DNA from: Intrasporangiaceae bacterium URHB0013 | GTDB taxonomy: Bacteria; Actinomycetota; Actinomycetes; Actinomycetales; Dermatophilaceae | Length of the DNA: 64,000 bases | NCBI GenBank assembly: GCA_000620545.1 | Contig: JIBA01000015.1 | Location: 354,112 to 418,111, forward strand | Direction: 5' to 3' | In this document: piece by piece, positions 8,501 to 17,509 of the stretch | Position numbering within the stretch: position 1 is the first letter of the stretch | How the letters are laid out: each line of letters begins with the position of its first letter | The notes under the pieces: model-generated | Database searches by the model: none | Told to the model about the DNA's origin: nothing | What the model saw: the letters and a program-made list of their open reading frames with translations, nothing else | Program-made: the position numbers and the translations under genes

Positions 8501-9046
8501 GTGAACGGTCGTGAAGGTGCGGTGGCCATGGCGGCGGAGTTCGACGCCTTCTACGCCGTCAGTGCCACCCGGATCAAGCGCCAGATGGTCCTACTGACCG
8601 GGGACGTCGCCGAGGCGGAGGACGTCACGCAGGAGGCCTTCGAGCGAGCCTGGACGCGGTGGTCGGTGGTGCGGGACGCGGCCTCCCCGGAGGCGTGGGT
8701 GCGGACCGTTTCCCGACGACTCGCTGTGAGTCGCTGGCGGCGGATTCGCAACGCGACGATGGCATGGCGCCGGCACGGTCCCCCAAGTGAGCTGTCGGAG
8801 TTGGACGCTGACCATGTCGTGCTGATTGCGGCTCTGGCAACGCTGCCAGAGACGCAGCGCGTGGCGATCGTGCTGCACCACCTTGCGGACCTGCCCGTGG
8901 CCCAGGTGGCGCAGGAGACCGGGGCGACCGTCTCGGCTGTCAAGCAGCAGCTCGTGCGGGGTCGAGCGGCGCTGGCTGAGTCCCTTGCAGACGGTCGCGA
9001 GAGCACCGCCGAACCTGCTCTTGTTCGACCTGAGGAGAAGCGATGA
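8501..9046 (+). CDS. SigE-type ECF RNA polymerase sigma factor
   Basis: This 181-residue sigma-70 family ECF factor has region 2 at residues 10-75, including the core-binding segment GDVAEAEDVTQEAFERAWTRW. Region 4 lies at about 115-165 (ATLPETQRVAIVLHHLADLPVAQVAQETGATVSAVKQQLVRGRAAL). It directs RNA polymerase to a small regulon. I chose GTG 8501 because GGAGATGGAGGG lies just upstream; it is followed in frame by a second plausible start, ATG 8528. The downstream gene overlaps by 4 bp and encodes a one-pass membrane protein, the normal position of its anti-sigma factor. Confidence 0.85.
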   Translation: MNGREGAVAMAAEFDAFYAVSATRIKRQMVLLTGDVAEAEDVTQEAFERAWTRWSVVRDAASPEAWVRTVSRRLAVSRWRRIRNATMAWRRHGPPSELSELDADHVVLIAALATLPETQRVAIVLHHLADLPVAQVAQETGATVSAVKQQLVRGRAALAESLADGRESTAEPALVRPEEKR

Positions 9047-9873
9047 TGGACAGCCTCACGAAGGAACTGCACGAATCGGCCGCGGCGCTCTCCGGTGTGA
9101 TGCCCCCACCGGAGCAGGTTCGGCACCGCGCCGAGCGTGCGCGCCGGACGCGTCGAGCCGTGGCCGGATCCGCCGCTGCCGCACTGGTGGTGGTGCTCGC
9201 CGTCGCTGTCGGGGTCGGTGGTGGCAAAGGAGTCCCGGCCAACACGGCCACAGCGGTCCCGGCTCGGACATTTTGGAGTGCTCCCCCAGGCAGTGTCTTC
9301 ACGAGCGATCCGCTGCCGTCCGCGGCCGAGTGGAACGACCTCCTCGACCTACTGCCGGCCGAACGAACCGAGCGATCTGCCACACAGCCGCACCAACTGG
9401 ACTGCATCACCGACCCGTTCACGCTGGGTGCCGATCAGGTGCATGGCGCCGCCTACCTGCAACCACCTAAACCCGACGCCCTCACGAGTGGACGGATGAA
9501 CATCTACGCGCTCTGGTTCGGCCGAGCAACTGATGCCACAGCTGCGGTCAAGCGGCTACGTCAGGAGCTCGTCGCGTGCCGCGCCCGGCGAGACCCGAAC
9601 CTTCAGGTCACCTACTTCAGCATCGAGGACGCCTTGATGCGGGACTACCCGCGCATCGAGCAACGGTTCTCCGGGGGCATCACGAGGCAGCCCGGTATCG
9701 GCGGGGTCGACCCTCGCTTCAGCGAGTACGCCCTGGCCGTGGCCCGTGCGGGGAGGCTGGTCATCGTCTTTGAGTCCCTCAACGGCTGGTCGGACCGCCT
9801 GGATAACACGGTGGGTCTTTTAATGGACCACGCGCTCAAGGCGCTCCCACGACGGGTGGGCCCAACCACATAG
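9043..9873 (+). CDS. Putative anti-sigma factor or partner, one-pass membrane protein
   Basis: This 276-residue protein has a short cytoplasmic N-terminus (LHESAAALSGVMPPPEQVRHRAERARRTRR), one membrane segment (AVAGSAAAALVVVLAVAVGVG) and an extracytoplasmic domain of about 210 residues without a recognised fold. The ATGA overlap with the sigma gene and the topology point to a membrane-anchored anti-sigma factor or sensor. A classical zinc-binding HxxxCxxC motif is absent from the N-terminus, so the mode of sigma binding is not evident. Its 3' end overlaps a small leftward frame at 9820-9984. Confidence 0.65.
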   Translation: MMDSLTKELHESAAALSGVMPPPEQVRHRAERARRTRRAVAGSAAAALVVVLAVAVGVGGGKGVPANTATAVPARTFWSAPPGSVFTSDPLPSAAEWNDLLDLLPAERTERSATQPHQLDCITDPFTLGADQVHGAAYLQPPKPDALTSGRMNIYALWFGRATDATAAVKRLRQELVACRARRDPNLQVTYFSIEDALMRDYPRIEQRFSGGITRQPGIGGVDPRFSEYALAVARAGRLVIVFESLNGWSDRLDNTVGLLMDHALKALPRRVGPTT

Positions 9874-9984
9874 ACAGGTGCGTCGACGCGCCGCGCTCGG
9901 GCGCGGCCGAGCATCTGCCAAGGTTGGCGTGAGGGCTAGAAGGGCGCCAGCGATCAAACTGGTCGCCATGGCCCGACGGTTCAT
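9820..9984 (-). CDS. Small putative secreted peptide
   Basis: This 54-residue frame starts at ATG 9984, preceded by CAGGAGAC at good spacing. It begins with a classical signal peptide (MNRRAMATSLIAGALLALTPTLADA) and continues into a short Arg/Cys-containing tail (RRRTCLCGWAHPSW). Its last 54 bases lie antisense to the end of the anti-sigma-like gene. The ribosome site and signal peptide argue for a real gene. The odd short mature part suggests it may be a truncated remnant of a longer secreted protein. No family is recognised. Confidence 0.4.
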   Translation of the reverse strand: MNRRAMATSLIAGALLALTPTLADARPRPSAARRRTCLCGWAHPSWERLERVVH

Positions 9985-10200
9985 GATGTCTCCTGGACTC
10001 GTGGCGCCGACGGTGTGCCGGCGAACTCCACGATCCAGACCTGCACGTACACGCCGCATCGGGCGTAAATACCAGAACTCGAGCCGCAACTACCCACGCT
10101 CAGTGCGTCTATTCGCCCCGATCGCCCACACGTCGGGCTCGACGGGCACTGAGGACCGTGCCGATCTTGGCTGACGGCGTGGGCAAACTGGTGCGGCGGC

Positions 10201-10326
10201 TCAGTAGCCGAAGCCCCCGCCGTTGCCGTTGCCACCGCCACCGCCACCGCCATAGACGATCACGAGAACGACCACCAGGACAGCGACTGCGACAAGTCCT
10301 GCGATCACCCATCGCTTGGTTAGCAC
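10201..10326 (-). CDS. Small membrane peptide with glycine-rich tail
   Basis: This 41-residue peptide starts at GTG 10326, preceded by GGGAGAGG. It consists of VLTKRW, one membrane helix (VIAGLVAVAVLVVVLVIVY) and a tail of repeated Gly with a few Asn, ending GFGY. It resembles small hydrophobic actinobacterial peptides of unknown role. The in-frame upstream extension to 10428 is Arg-rich and lacks a good start context. It stands alone between degraded sequences. Confidence 0.45.
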   Translation of the reverse strand: MLTKRWVIAGLVAVAVLVVVLVIVYGGGGGGGNGNGGGFGY

Positions 10327-10637
10327 CCTGACAACCCCTCTCCCGTCGGGCGCCAACCTCTCAGGGTCGGCCCCACACATGACGACGCACAGCGCCGATG
10401 CACGGTTCGACCGGGGGCGTGACGTCACCCGCTCGACCCAGGAGCGGGGTCCCGTCTAGAAGGTCAGTGAATGCCGAGGCGGCCGCGTCCCATGGCCGCG
10501 CATGGGTGAAGCTTTACAGCAGCTCAGGTATCGGCCGTCTTGGTCTAGCTGAAACAGCGACGAGCGCAGGCACGTTGGCAACTCAAAAGAGCTCCGTTGT
10601 TGGGGTGCCGGGGCCAACAGCCTTCCCCGAGGCCGAA
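10327..10637. other. Gene-free stretch upstream of the integrase relic
   Basis: This sequence is probably decayed. It precedes the recognisable integrase C-terminus in the same open frame, but its residues show no tyrosine-recombinase motifs. I see no RNA gene or repeat. Confidence 0.35.
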
Positions 10638-10868
10638 TACGCATCCCCGCTGGCAAAGAAGCCACACGACCTCCGGGACGCAGCGGTCTCCCTCTGGCTC
10701 AACGCCGGGGTGCTCGCCACCCAGGTTGCCGAGTGGGCGGGACATAGCGTGAACGTGCTCCTCCGCGTCAACGCGTCCTGCGTCGTCGGTCAGGACGAGG
10801 CCGCCCGACGGCGCGTGGACCTCGCGCTCAGCACGGCCACGGGGTCTCCCGCGGCCATCCTGCGTTGA
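10638..10868 (+). pseudogene. Relic of a tyrosine-recombinase (phage-type integrase) C-terminus
   Basis: The frame reads YASPLAKKPHDLRDAAVSLWLNAGVLATQVAEWAGHSVNVLLRVNASCVVGQDEAARRR. This matches the C-terminal catalytic part of actinobacterial integrases (typically LAxxPYDLRHAxxSxWLxxGVxxxQVAxxAGHSVxVLLxxYAKC). The His after LR is Asp here, and the nucleophilic Tyr position near VLLRVNASC is Asn. With these changes and no upstream catalytic Arg/Lys region, the protein would be inactive. It lies 130 bp from the 3' end of tRNA-Tyr, the usual place for the integrase of an element inserted in a tRNA gene, and marks the edge of a decayed integrated element. Confidence 0.7.
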
Positions 10869-10944
10869 GCCCCGTCAGATTTCCCCACAGACACCCGTAG
10901 CGAGCCGTCGTCGGCAGCCACAGTCGGGCAGCCAGTAGGACGGC

Positions 10945-10988
10945 AGAAGGGCCCCTGACCGACGTTTCCGCTGGTCAGGGGCCCTTCT
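10945..10988 (-). terminator. Strong hairpin downstream of tRNA-Tyr
   Basis: A perfect 16-bp inverted repeat (arms AGAAGGGCCCCTGACC and its complement) encloses a 12-base loop, starting 11 bases after the tRNA 3' end. It is the likely transcription terminator of the tRNA gene. Confidence 0.8.
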
Positions 10989-10998
10989 GAGCACTGGG

Positions 10999-11079
10999 TG
11001 GCAGGTGAAGGATTCGAACCTTCGTAGCTCTCGCGACGGATTTACAGTCCGTTTCCATTGGCCGCTCGGACAACCTGCC
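10999..11079 (-). tRNA. tRNA-Tyr (anticodon GTA)
   Basis: The minus strand folds as a class II tRNA. The acceptor stem is GGCAGGT/ACCTGCC with discriminator A, the D-arm is around CCGAGCGGCCAATGG, the anticodon loop is CTGTAAA with GTA, a long variable arm GTCGCGAGAGC follows, and the T-arm contains GGTTCGAATCC. The 3' CCA is not encoded. The long variable arm and GTA identify tRNA-Tyr. A 16-bp hairpin follows, and an integrase relic faces its 3' end, so this gene is the probable attachment site of a former mobile element. Confidence 0.92.
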
Positions 11080-11223
11080 CTGGTGCGTCTGGAAGGATAG
11101 CAAGAGATCGGGCGCGGCCCGAAATCGGGCCACGGCGAGCCTTTTGTCCTGCCCCCGCGCCCTCGACACACCGCTTCACAGACCGCTCGACAGACCAGGC
11201 ACCAGCATCCGGAAGGACCACCG

Positions 11224-11718
11224 ATGGCCGACTCCTCGTTCGACATCGTCAGCAAGTTCGACAAGCAGGAGATCGCGAACGCGGTCAACAGCGCCAGCAA
11301 GGAGATTGCGACCCGCTACGACTTCAAGAACGTCGGCGCCTCCGTCGACCTCGCCGGCGACGTCATCAAGATGAAGGCGAACACCGAGGAGCGGTGTCTC
11401 GCGGTGCTCGACGTCGTGCAGACGCACCTCGTCAAGCGCAAGGTCAGCCTCAAGCACCTCGACGTCCCCGAGGCCGGACCGCGCCTCTCGGGCAAGGAGT
11501 ACCACCTCGACGCGCCCCTCAAGGAGGGCATCTCCCAGGAGAACGCCAAGAAGATCAACAAGCTGATCCGCGACGAGGGGCCCAAGGGCGTCAAGAGCCA
11601 GATCCAGGGCGACGAGCTGCGTGTCTCGAGCAAGAGCCGTGACGATCTCCAGGCCGTCCAGCGGATGCTGCGCGAGGCCGACCTCGACGTCGCGCTGAAC
11701 TTCACCAACCAGCGCTGA
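11224..11718 (+). CDS. yajQ: YajQ family nucleotide-binding protein
   Basis: This 164-residue protein matches the YajQ/UPF0234 family along its whole length: MADSSFDIVSKFDKQEIANAVN, RYDFKNV, KHLDVPEAGPRLSGKEY and QRMLREADLDVALNFTNQR. YajQ proteins are small two-domain cytoplasmic proteins. Some bind cyclic di-GMP and act with a transcription factor, while others bind nucleic acid; which applies here is open. ATG 11224 has GGAAGGAC upstream. It is the first intact conserved gene to the right of tRNA-Tyr and is followed by a TATGCCG-armed hairpin. Confidence 0.9.
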   Translation: MADSSFDIVSKFDKQEIANAVNSASKEIATRYDFKNVGASVDLAGDVIKMKANTEERCLAVLDVVQTHLVKRKVSLKHLDVPEAGPRLSGKEYHLDAPLKEGISQENAKKINKLIRDEGPKGVKSQIQGDELRVSSKSRDDLQAVQRMLREADLDVALNFTNQR

Positions 11719-11760
11719 GCTCCGGGGTCCACCACCTGCCCGGCGAGCCCACGGAAGACC

Positions 11761-11794
11761 ACGTATGCCGTCCACTCGGGTGGGCGGCATACGT
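11761..11794 (+). terminator. Hairpin with TATGCCG/CGGCATA arms after yajQ
   Basis: An imperfect 34-bp palindrome begins ACGTATGCCG and ends CGGCATACGT, with an inner CCAC/GTGG stem. It starts 42 bp after the yajQ stop and probably ends its transcription. The remaining bases to 12085 contain a second partial copy of the word and no gene I can support. Confidence 0.65.
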
Positions 11795-12085
11795 CATCCC
11801 GGCGACCTGACGTGAGGACCGGGAGATCTTCCCGGCCCACCCGGGAACCGGCCCGACGCGAGAAGGGCCCCCGAGCCGCCACCTAGGGTCGTCGGCGCGA
11901 TCCGCGCGCCCGACCGAGAGGTCACGGGGCTGTCCATGCAGGCGCACGCGCTCTTCGAGGACGGCCGCGACAGGCTGGCCGACTACGCGGACGCCCTGCG
12001 GGCTCGCGGCCTCTGAGGCGGCGCAGCGTCCTCCCACAGAGGGCGGCCGTATCCCGTCCACCGGGGTGGGCACCACACGAGCGTT

Positions 12086-12874
12086 CTAGGGCTCGCTGGT
12101 GAGCCCGCGGAGGTCGGGGAACACCTCGACCGCGAGCGGCCACCAGAACAGGTGGCCACAGAGCTCTGCGTACTCCCCCGGCGTGACCCAGCGCGTCTCG
12201 TGGATGCCGTCGTCGCCATCGGTGAGATCGGGACGCACGTCGTCGAGCCGGGCGCGGAAGACCTGGAGGAACGGACGCTCGCGGGTGAACACGTCGTCGT
12301 CGCGGCGTGGCGTGAATCGCTCGTAACCACAAGGGAGCACGTCCGAGTGGCGCAGCCGCAGCCCTGTCTCCTCGAGCGTCTCGCGGACGGCGTTCTCGAC
12401 GGGCGTCTCGTCCTCCTCGCGCCATCCACCCGGCGATCCCCACTCAGCACGGCGGACGCTGTGCACGACGACGAAATCGCCTCGCCGGTCGCGGACGAAG
12501 ACCATGGCCGCGAGCACGCGGGACTGCTCGATCGGGTCGTCGGACGCGACGAGGTCGACGTCGCTCGTGCCGTTGGGGAACGAGACGCCGAGGATGCGGC
12601 GCACGCCCCGGTCGCGCTTGCGCTTGCGCAGCCGCAGGCCGGAGGCGTTGAGCCGACGCGCGAGGTCGACGCCGCTCGTGGGGGTGGCACCGGCGTCGAC
12701 GGCGTCCTGCCACCGCCCCTGAGGCACGTCGTAGTGGTCGCCGTCGAAGGACCGCGGGTGCAGTCGGGCGACCCGCGCGACGCCGTGCAGCTCGTCGTAG
12801 GAGACGTCACTGACGAGGTGGGCGAAGAGCCGACCGTGGGCGGGCCAGATCGGCTGGTCGATCCACACGGTCAT
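12086..12874 (-). CDS. DUF4031-NUDIX hydrolase fusion
   Basis: This 262-residue protein has two parts. Residues 1-85 (MTVWIDQPIWPAHGRLFAHLVSD ... FDGDHYDVPQGRW ... LARRLNASGLRLRKRKR) match DUF4031. Residues 105-255 form a NUDIX domain with the box GGWREEDETPVENAVRETLEETGL, a slightly relaxed GX5EX7REUXEEXGU. NUDIX enzymes hydrolyse nucleoside diphosphates linked to another moiety; the substrate is unknown. DUF4031 often stands alone in actinobacteria, so the fusion hints that the two act on the same compound. ATG 12874 lies 7 bases after TAGGCT, suggesting a leaderless mRNA. Confidence 0.85.
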   Translation of the reverse strand: MTVWIDQPIWPAHGRLFAHLVSDVSYDELHGVARVARLHPRSFDGDHYDVPQGRWQDAVDAGATPTSGVDLARRLNASGLRLRKRKRDRGVRRILGVSFPNGTSDVDLVASDDPIEQSRVLAAMVFVRDRRGDFVVVHSVRRAEWGSPGGWREEDETPVENAVRETLEETGLRLRHSDVLPCGYERFTPRRDDDVFTRERPFLQVFRARLDDVRPDLTDGDDGIHETRWVTPGEYAELCGHLFWWPLAVEVFPDLRGLTSEP

Positions 12875-12881
12875 GGCTCGA

Positions 12882-12887
12882 AGCCTA
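12882..12887 (-). promoter_or_regulatory. Putative -10 element (TAGGCT) for the leaderless NUDIX mRNA
   Basis: On the minus strand TAGGCT is followed by 7 bases and then the ATG of the DUF4031-NUDIX gene. No ribosome site is visible in the spacer, as expected for a leaderless actinobacterial transcript. Confidence 0.45.
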
Positions 12888-13014
12888 GGCCAGCGTGCTG
12901 CCGTATGCCGTGACCTCCCCTGTGGACGACGCCGGCCGCCGCTCCCCTGGCCGACCTAACCTCGAACGCACGCGGCCACCTTCTGGCCGAGCCCATCGAT
13001 CGAGGAGCAGCCCC

Positions 13015-13305
13015 ATGTCCCGTTCCGTCGTTGACACCGAACGCATCGCCGCGGCAGCCGGCGACATCCACCGGCTCGCCGACACCATCACCTCGAGCAC
13101 GGCCGAGCTGCGTGGTCGCCTCGCCGGGATGGGGGCTGACTGGCAGGGTCCGGCCAAGGTCGAGTTCGAGCGCGTCATGCACGACTACCAGCGCATCCAG
13201 GCGCAGATGACCGAGGCGCTCGCCGACGTCGGCCGCCTCACCCTCAGGGCGTCCTCGGCCTACGCCGAGCACGAGAACGCGACACGGGCCCTCTTCGCCC
13301 GCTGA
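13015..13305 (+). CDS. WXG100 family type VII secretion-like protein
   Basis: This 96-residue, mostly helical protein has a central WQG turn (MGADWQGPAKVEFERVMHDYQ) between two long helices, the WXG100/ESAT-6 hairpin. Such proteins are secreted as helical-hairpin dimers by type VII (ESX) systems or act as adaptors. No ESX ATPase or partner lies nearby, so this is an orphan copy. ATG 13015 has GAGGAG upstream. A bidirectional terminator separates it from convergent groEL. Confidence 0.8.
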   Translation: MSRSVVDTERIAAAAGDIHRLADTITSSTAELRGRLAGMGADWQGPAKVEFERVMHDYQRIQAQMTEALADVGRLTLRASSAYAEHENATRALFAR

Positions 13306-13346
13306 CCGGCGCCTCGGAGGTCACGGGCGGAGCTTCCGCCGACGGC

Positions 13347-13382
13347 GAAGGGCGGCTCCCCCGTGTGGAGGAGCCGCCCTTC
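13347..13382. terminator. Bidirectional terminator between WXG100 and groEL
   Basis: A 13-bp perfect stem (GAAGGGCGGCTCC and its complement) with a 10-base loop lies between two convergent stops and can serve both. Confidence 0.8.
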
Positions 13383-13407
13383 GAGCGTGCTGCGTGGAGC
13401 GGCGGGC

Positions 13408-15117
<1,710 letters not shown>

Positions 15118-15159
15118 TCATGTAGCTGCGAACCCAGCCCCTCGGCATACGGCCCATTT

Positions 15160-15186
15160 CTGTCACTCCCACGGGGAGAGTGCTAA
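15160..15186 (-). promoter_or_regulatory. CIRCE element (groEL-proximal)
   Basis: On the minus strand TTAGCACTC, 9 bases, GAGTGACAG. The left arm is the perfect CIRCE consensus; the right arm matches in its first five bases. It lies about 120 bp upstream of groEL and is a binding site for the HrcA repressor. Confidence 0.85.
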
Positions 15187-15194
15187 CGCCATTA

Positions 15195-15221
15195 TTGGCA
15201 CTCTCGGGGTGAGAGTGCAAA
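15195..15221 (-). promoter_or_regulatory. CIRCE element (groEL-distal)
   Basis: On the minus strand TTTGCACTC, 9 bases, GAGTGCCAA. This is a near-perfect CIRCE copy 8 bp upstream of the first. Tandem operators suggest tight or cooperative HrcA repression. Confidence 0.85.
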
Positions 15222-15262
15222 CGTCTGACCGCGCCGGTCAGGGCGTATGCCGTCCGGCCGGC

Positions 15263-15688
15263 TCAGGCGCCCGCGGCGGGTGCGAGCGCAGCAGCGATCC
15301 GGGCGGCATGGTCGGCGGACTCCTGCTCCGACGCATACGTCGTGCGCGGCCAGAAGAAGCCACGCAGGCCATCCCCCTTCGTGCGGGGAACGACGTGGAC
15401 GTGCAGGTGTGGCACGGACTGGCTTACGACGTTGTTCATCGCGACGAACGTGCCCTGGGCGCCGAGGGCCTCGACGACGGCCGCGGCGAGACGCTGGGCG
15501 GCTCCGAGCAGCGTGGCGTGCAGGTCGGCGGGCAGGTCGAGCAGGGTGTCGACGTGCCGGCGCGGGACGAGCAGGACATGGCCCTTGAAGACGGGCCGGC
15601 GGTCGAGGAAGGCCACGAGGTCCGGCTCGTCGAGCACGAGGTCCGCCGGGAGCCCACCCGCCACGATCGAGCAGAAGACGCAGTCCAT
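15263..15688 (-). CDS. HIT family protein (nucleotide hydrolase/transferase)
   Basis: This 141-residue protein begins MDCVFCSIVAGGLPADLVLDEPDLVAFLD, has HVLLVPRRHVDTLLDLP and carries the catalytic histidine triad SVPHLHVHVVPR. HIT proteins act on nucleotide phosphoramidates or dinucleoside polyphosphates; the physiological substrate is not predictable. Length and start (ATG 15688, with Cys residues near the N-terminus as in many members) are typical. It reads leftward toward groEL, separated by the groEL control region, so it has an independent transcript. Confidence 0.9.
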   Translation of the reverse strand: MDCVFCSIVAGGLPADLVLDEPDLVAFLDRRPVFKGHVLLVPRRHVDTLLDLPADLHATLLGAAQRLAAAVVEALGAQGTFVAMNNVVSQSVPHLHVHVVPRTKGDGLRGFFWPRTTYASEQESADHAARIAAALAPAAGA

Positions 15689-15785
15689 GCCGACAGGCTC
15701 CCACGGCGGCGCGGGCTCGGCCGGGCCAGTGGCACGTCAGCGCCGAGGAGTTGCAGCGTCCAAACGCACGTCGGCCGTGTACGGG

Positions 15786-16358
15786 TCAGCAGATGACGAG
15801 CAGGATGCAGCCGCCGTCGCTCGATGTCGGCGAGGGGGTCGGTCTCGGGGTCGGCTTCTTCGTCGAGGTCGGCCTCGGCTTGGGCGTCGGGTGGTCCTTG
15901 GTCCGCGTCGGGCTCGGGGCCGCGGTCGAGGTCGGCGCAGGGACGGTGGAGGTGCGCTTCGACGACGAGGCCGGCGACGGCGCCGGGGCCGGGGTCGTGG
16001 GCACCGAGGAGGTGGCATGGGAGGCCGGTGCCACGGCGGCGGTCGCCGACTGCCGCGTGCTGCCCGCAGTGGTGGTGGCGCTCGGGACCTCGGACGTGCC
16101 GGCCGTGCCGGCCGCGCCGGCCCTGCCGGAGGAGCTCTCGGCCGAGCCCCACCCGTCGTCCGAACTCGTGCTCGTCCAGTCATCTCCCGGCAGGCCGGGG
16201 AACCCGCCGGACGACATCGCCTCGTCGCTCCAGCTGTCACCCGACCAGTAGGCGACGGCGCCCGTCGTGAGCAGGGCGATGGACGCGAGGACGGCGGCGA
16301 TGAGGACCTTGCGTCGGGACTGCGAGGCACGCGTGGAGGTGTGGGTCTCGGGCGACAT
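15786..16358 (-). CDS. Membrane-anchored Ser/Thr/Pro-rich protein
   Basis: This 190-residue protein has a cytoplasmic basic N-terminus, one membrane segment (KVLIAAVLASIALLTTGAVAYW) and a long low-complexity tail. The tail is rich in Ser, Thr, Pro and Ala, then Lys-Pro-Thr (TKDHPTPKPRPTSTKKPTPRPTPSPTSS), and ends SDGGCILLVIC. The tail resembles cell-wall-spanning or O-glycosylated stalks. No folded domain is visible and the function is unknown. It is divergent from the MBL-fold gene. Confidence 0.55.
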   Translation of the reverse strand: MSPETHTSTRASQSRRKVLIAAVLASIALLTTGAVAYWSGDSWSDEAMSSGGFPGLPGDDWTSTSSDDGWGSAESSSGRAGAAGTAGTSEVPSATTTAGSTRQSATAAVAPASHATSSVPTTPAPAPSPASSSKRTSTVPAPTSTAAPSPTRTKDHPTPKPRPTSTKKPTPRPTPSPTSSDGGCILLVIC

Positions 16359-16412
16359 GGCTCACCAACGTAGACGAGTCGGCCGGGGGGCGCCCGTTCA
16401 GGACCCGGCCGC

Positions 16413-16418
16413 TACGGT
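16413..16418 (+). promoter_or_regulatory. Putative -10 element (TACGGT)
   Basis: TACGGT is followed by exactly 6 bases and ATG 16425, the same geometry seen before other genes here. It would produce a leaderless mRNA beginning with the 13-codon mini-ORF. Confidence 0.4.
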
Positions 16419-16424
16419 GGTCCC

Positions 16425-16466
16425 ATGCTCGCCGAGATGTGGGTCACACCGAGGGTCGCGGGGTGA
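16425..16466 (+). CDS. 13-codon mini-ORF coupled to the MBL-fold gene
   Basis: ATG 16425 opens MLAEMWVTPRVAG and stops at TGA 16464-16466, overlapping GTG 16463 by 4 bp. The ATG lies 6 bases after TACGGT, so it could be the leaderless first cistron that delivers ribosomes to the hydrolase start. Its peptide is probably unimportant. The frame is short and may be accidental. Confidence 0.3.
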   Translation: MLAEMWVTPRVAG

Positions 16467-17359
16467 GCGCGCAAGCGACCCCGAGGGCCGCAGCCGAGTC
16501 GACGAGGGGCTTCGTCGAGGTGGCCGACCGTGTCTTCGTCGCGCGCTATCGCCAGTGGGACGTCAACGTCGGGCTGGTGCTCGGGCGGCATGGCGCCGTC
16601 GTCGTCGACACCCGCGCGAGCGACGTCCAGGGCAGCCAGGTCCTCGACGACATCCGCCGCCTCGGCCGTGACATCGAGGTCCGCCACGTCGTCAACACCC
16701 ATGTCCACTTCGACCACACCTTCGGCAACGCCGCCTTCGACACGGCCACCGTGCACGCCCACGACAACGTCGGGCGCACGACCGAGGCCGACGCGGAGCG
16801 CATCAAGGCCGCGTTCCGGGCCGACCCCGGAGCCGGCCCCGAGTACGGCTACACCGAGCGCGACGCCGCCGAGGTCATGGCGACGGTCGTGCGCGGTCCC
16901 GACCGGACCTTCGGCTCCAATGCGACCATCGACCTCGGCGACCGGGTCGTCACCATGACGTATGCCGGCCGCGGCCACACGGACGGGGACGTGGCCGTGC
17001 TCGTGCCAGACACCGACGTGATGTTCCTCGGCGACCTCGTCGAGGAGAGCGCGCACCCCTCGTTCGGCGATGACTGCTGGCCGCTCGAGTGGGCCGACAC
17101 CCTCAGCTCGCACCTGATCCAAGCGGCCGATCGCACGGTGGTCGTGCCGGGCCACGGTCGCCCGGTCGACGGCGCCTTCGTGGGCCGCCAGCGCGACGAG
17201 ATCGCGGCGGTCGCGGCCGTGATCCGCGAGCGCCGTCTGGGCCTCGGCTCGCTCGAGGAGGCGCTGCGCGCACCGGACCCGCGCCTGCCCTACCCGCTCG
17301 ACGACCTGGGGTCAGCGATCCGCCGCGGCTGGGACCACCTCACCCCGCCCACCCCCTGA
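16463..17359 (+). CDS. MBL-fold metallo-hydrolase
   Basis: This protein of about 298 residues has the metallo-beta-lactamase fold. It contains the metal motif THVHFDHTFGN (HxHxDH), a distal GRGHTDGDVAVL with the third His, DVMFLGDLVEE with the bridging Asp and VVPGHGRPVD with the last His. Such enzymes hydrolyse esters, lactones, thioesters or phosphodiesters, and no substrate is indicated. The start is uncertain. GTG 16463 follows GAGGG and overlaps an upstream mini-ORF stop; GTG 16439 is also in frame. It is convergent with the P1 peptidase gene. Confidence 0.8.
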   Translation: MSAQATPRAAAESTRGFVEVADRVFVARYRQWDVNVGLVLGRHGAVVVDTRASDVQGSQVLDDIRRLGRDIEVRHVVNTHVHFDHTFGNAAFDTATVHAHDNVGRTTEADAERIKAAFRADPGAGPEYGYTERDAAEVMATVVRGPDRTFGSNATIDLGDRVVTMTYAGRGHTDGDVAVLVPDTDVMFLGDLVEESAHPSFGDDCWPLEWADTLSSHLIQAADRTVVVPGHGRPVDGAFVGRQRDEIAAVAAVIRERRLGLGSLEEALRAPDPRLPYPLDDLGSAIRRGWDHLTPPTP

Positions 17360-17509
17360 TCTGTCCGCCCACCGCCGTGCGATGGCAGGGCCACGACGGC
17401 CCCGAGGTTCACGGCTCTCGTTCAACGACGCTGGTCGATGCTCGCTGCCCCGCGCCCGAGCTGCCCGTGCCGGGACGAGCCGCCCGAGAGGGTGCTCGGG
17501 GTGGCGGGC

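Noticed and set aside
11936..12016. 26-codon ORF starting MQAHALFEDGRDRLADYADAL
   Set aside because: It looks protein-like but is short, has no ribosome site and lies between a terminator and a convergent gene; not enough to call.
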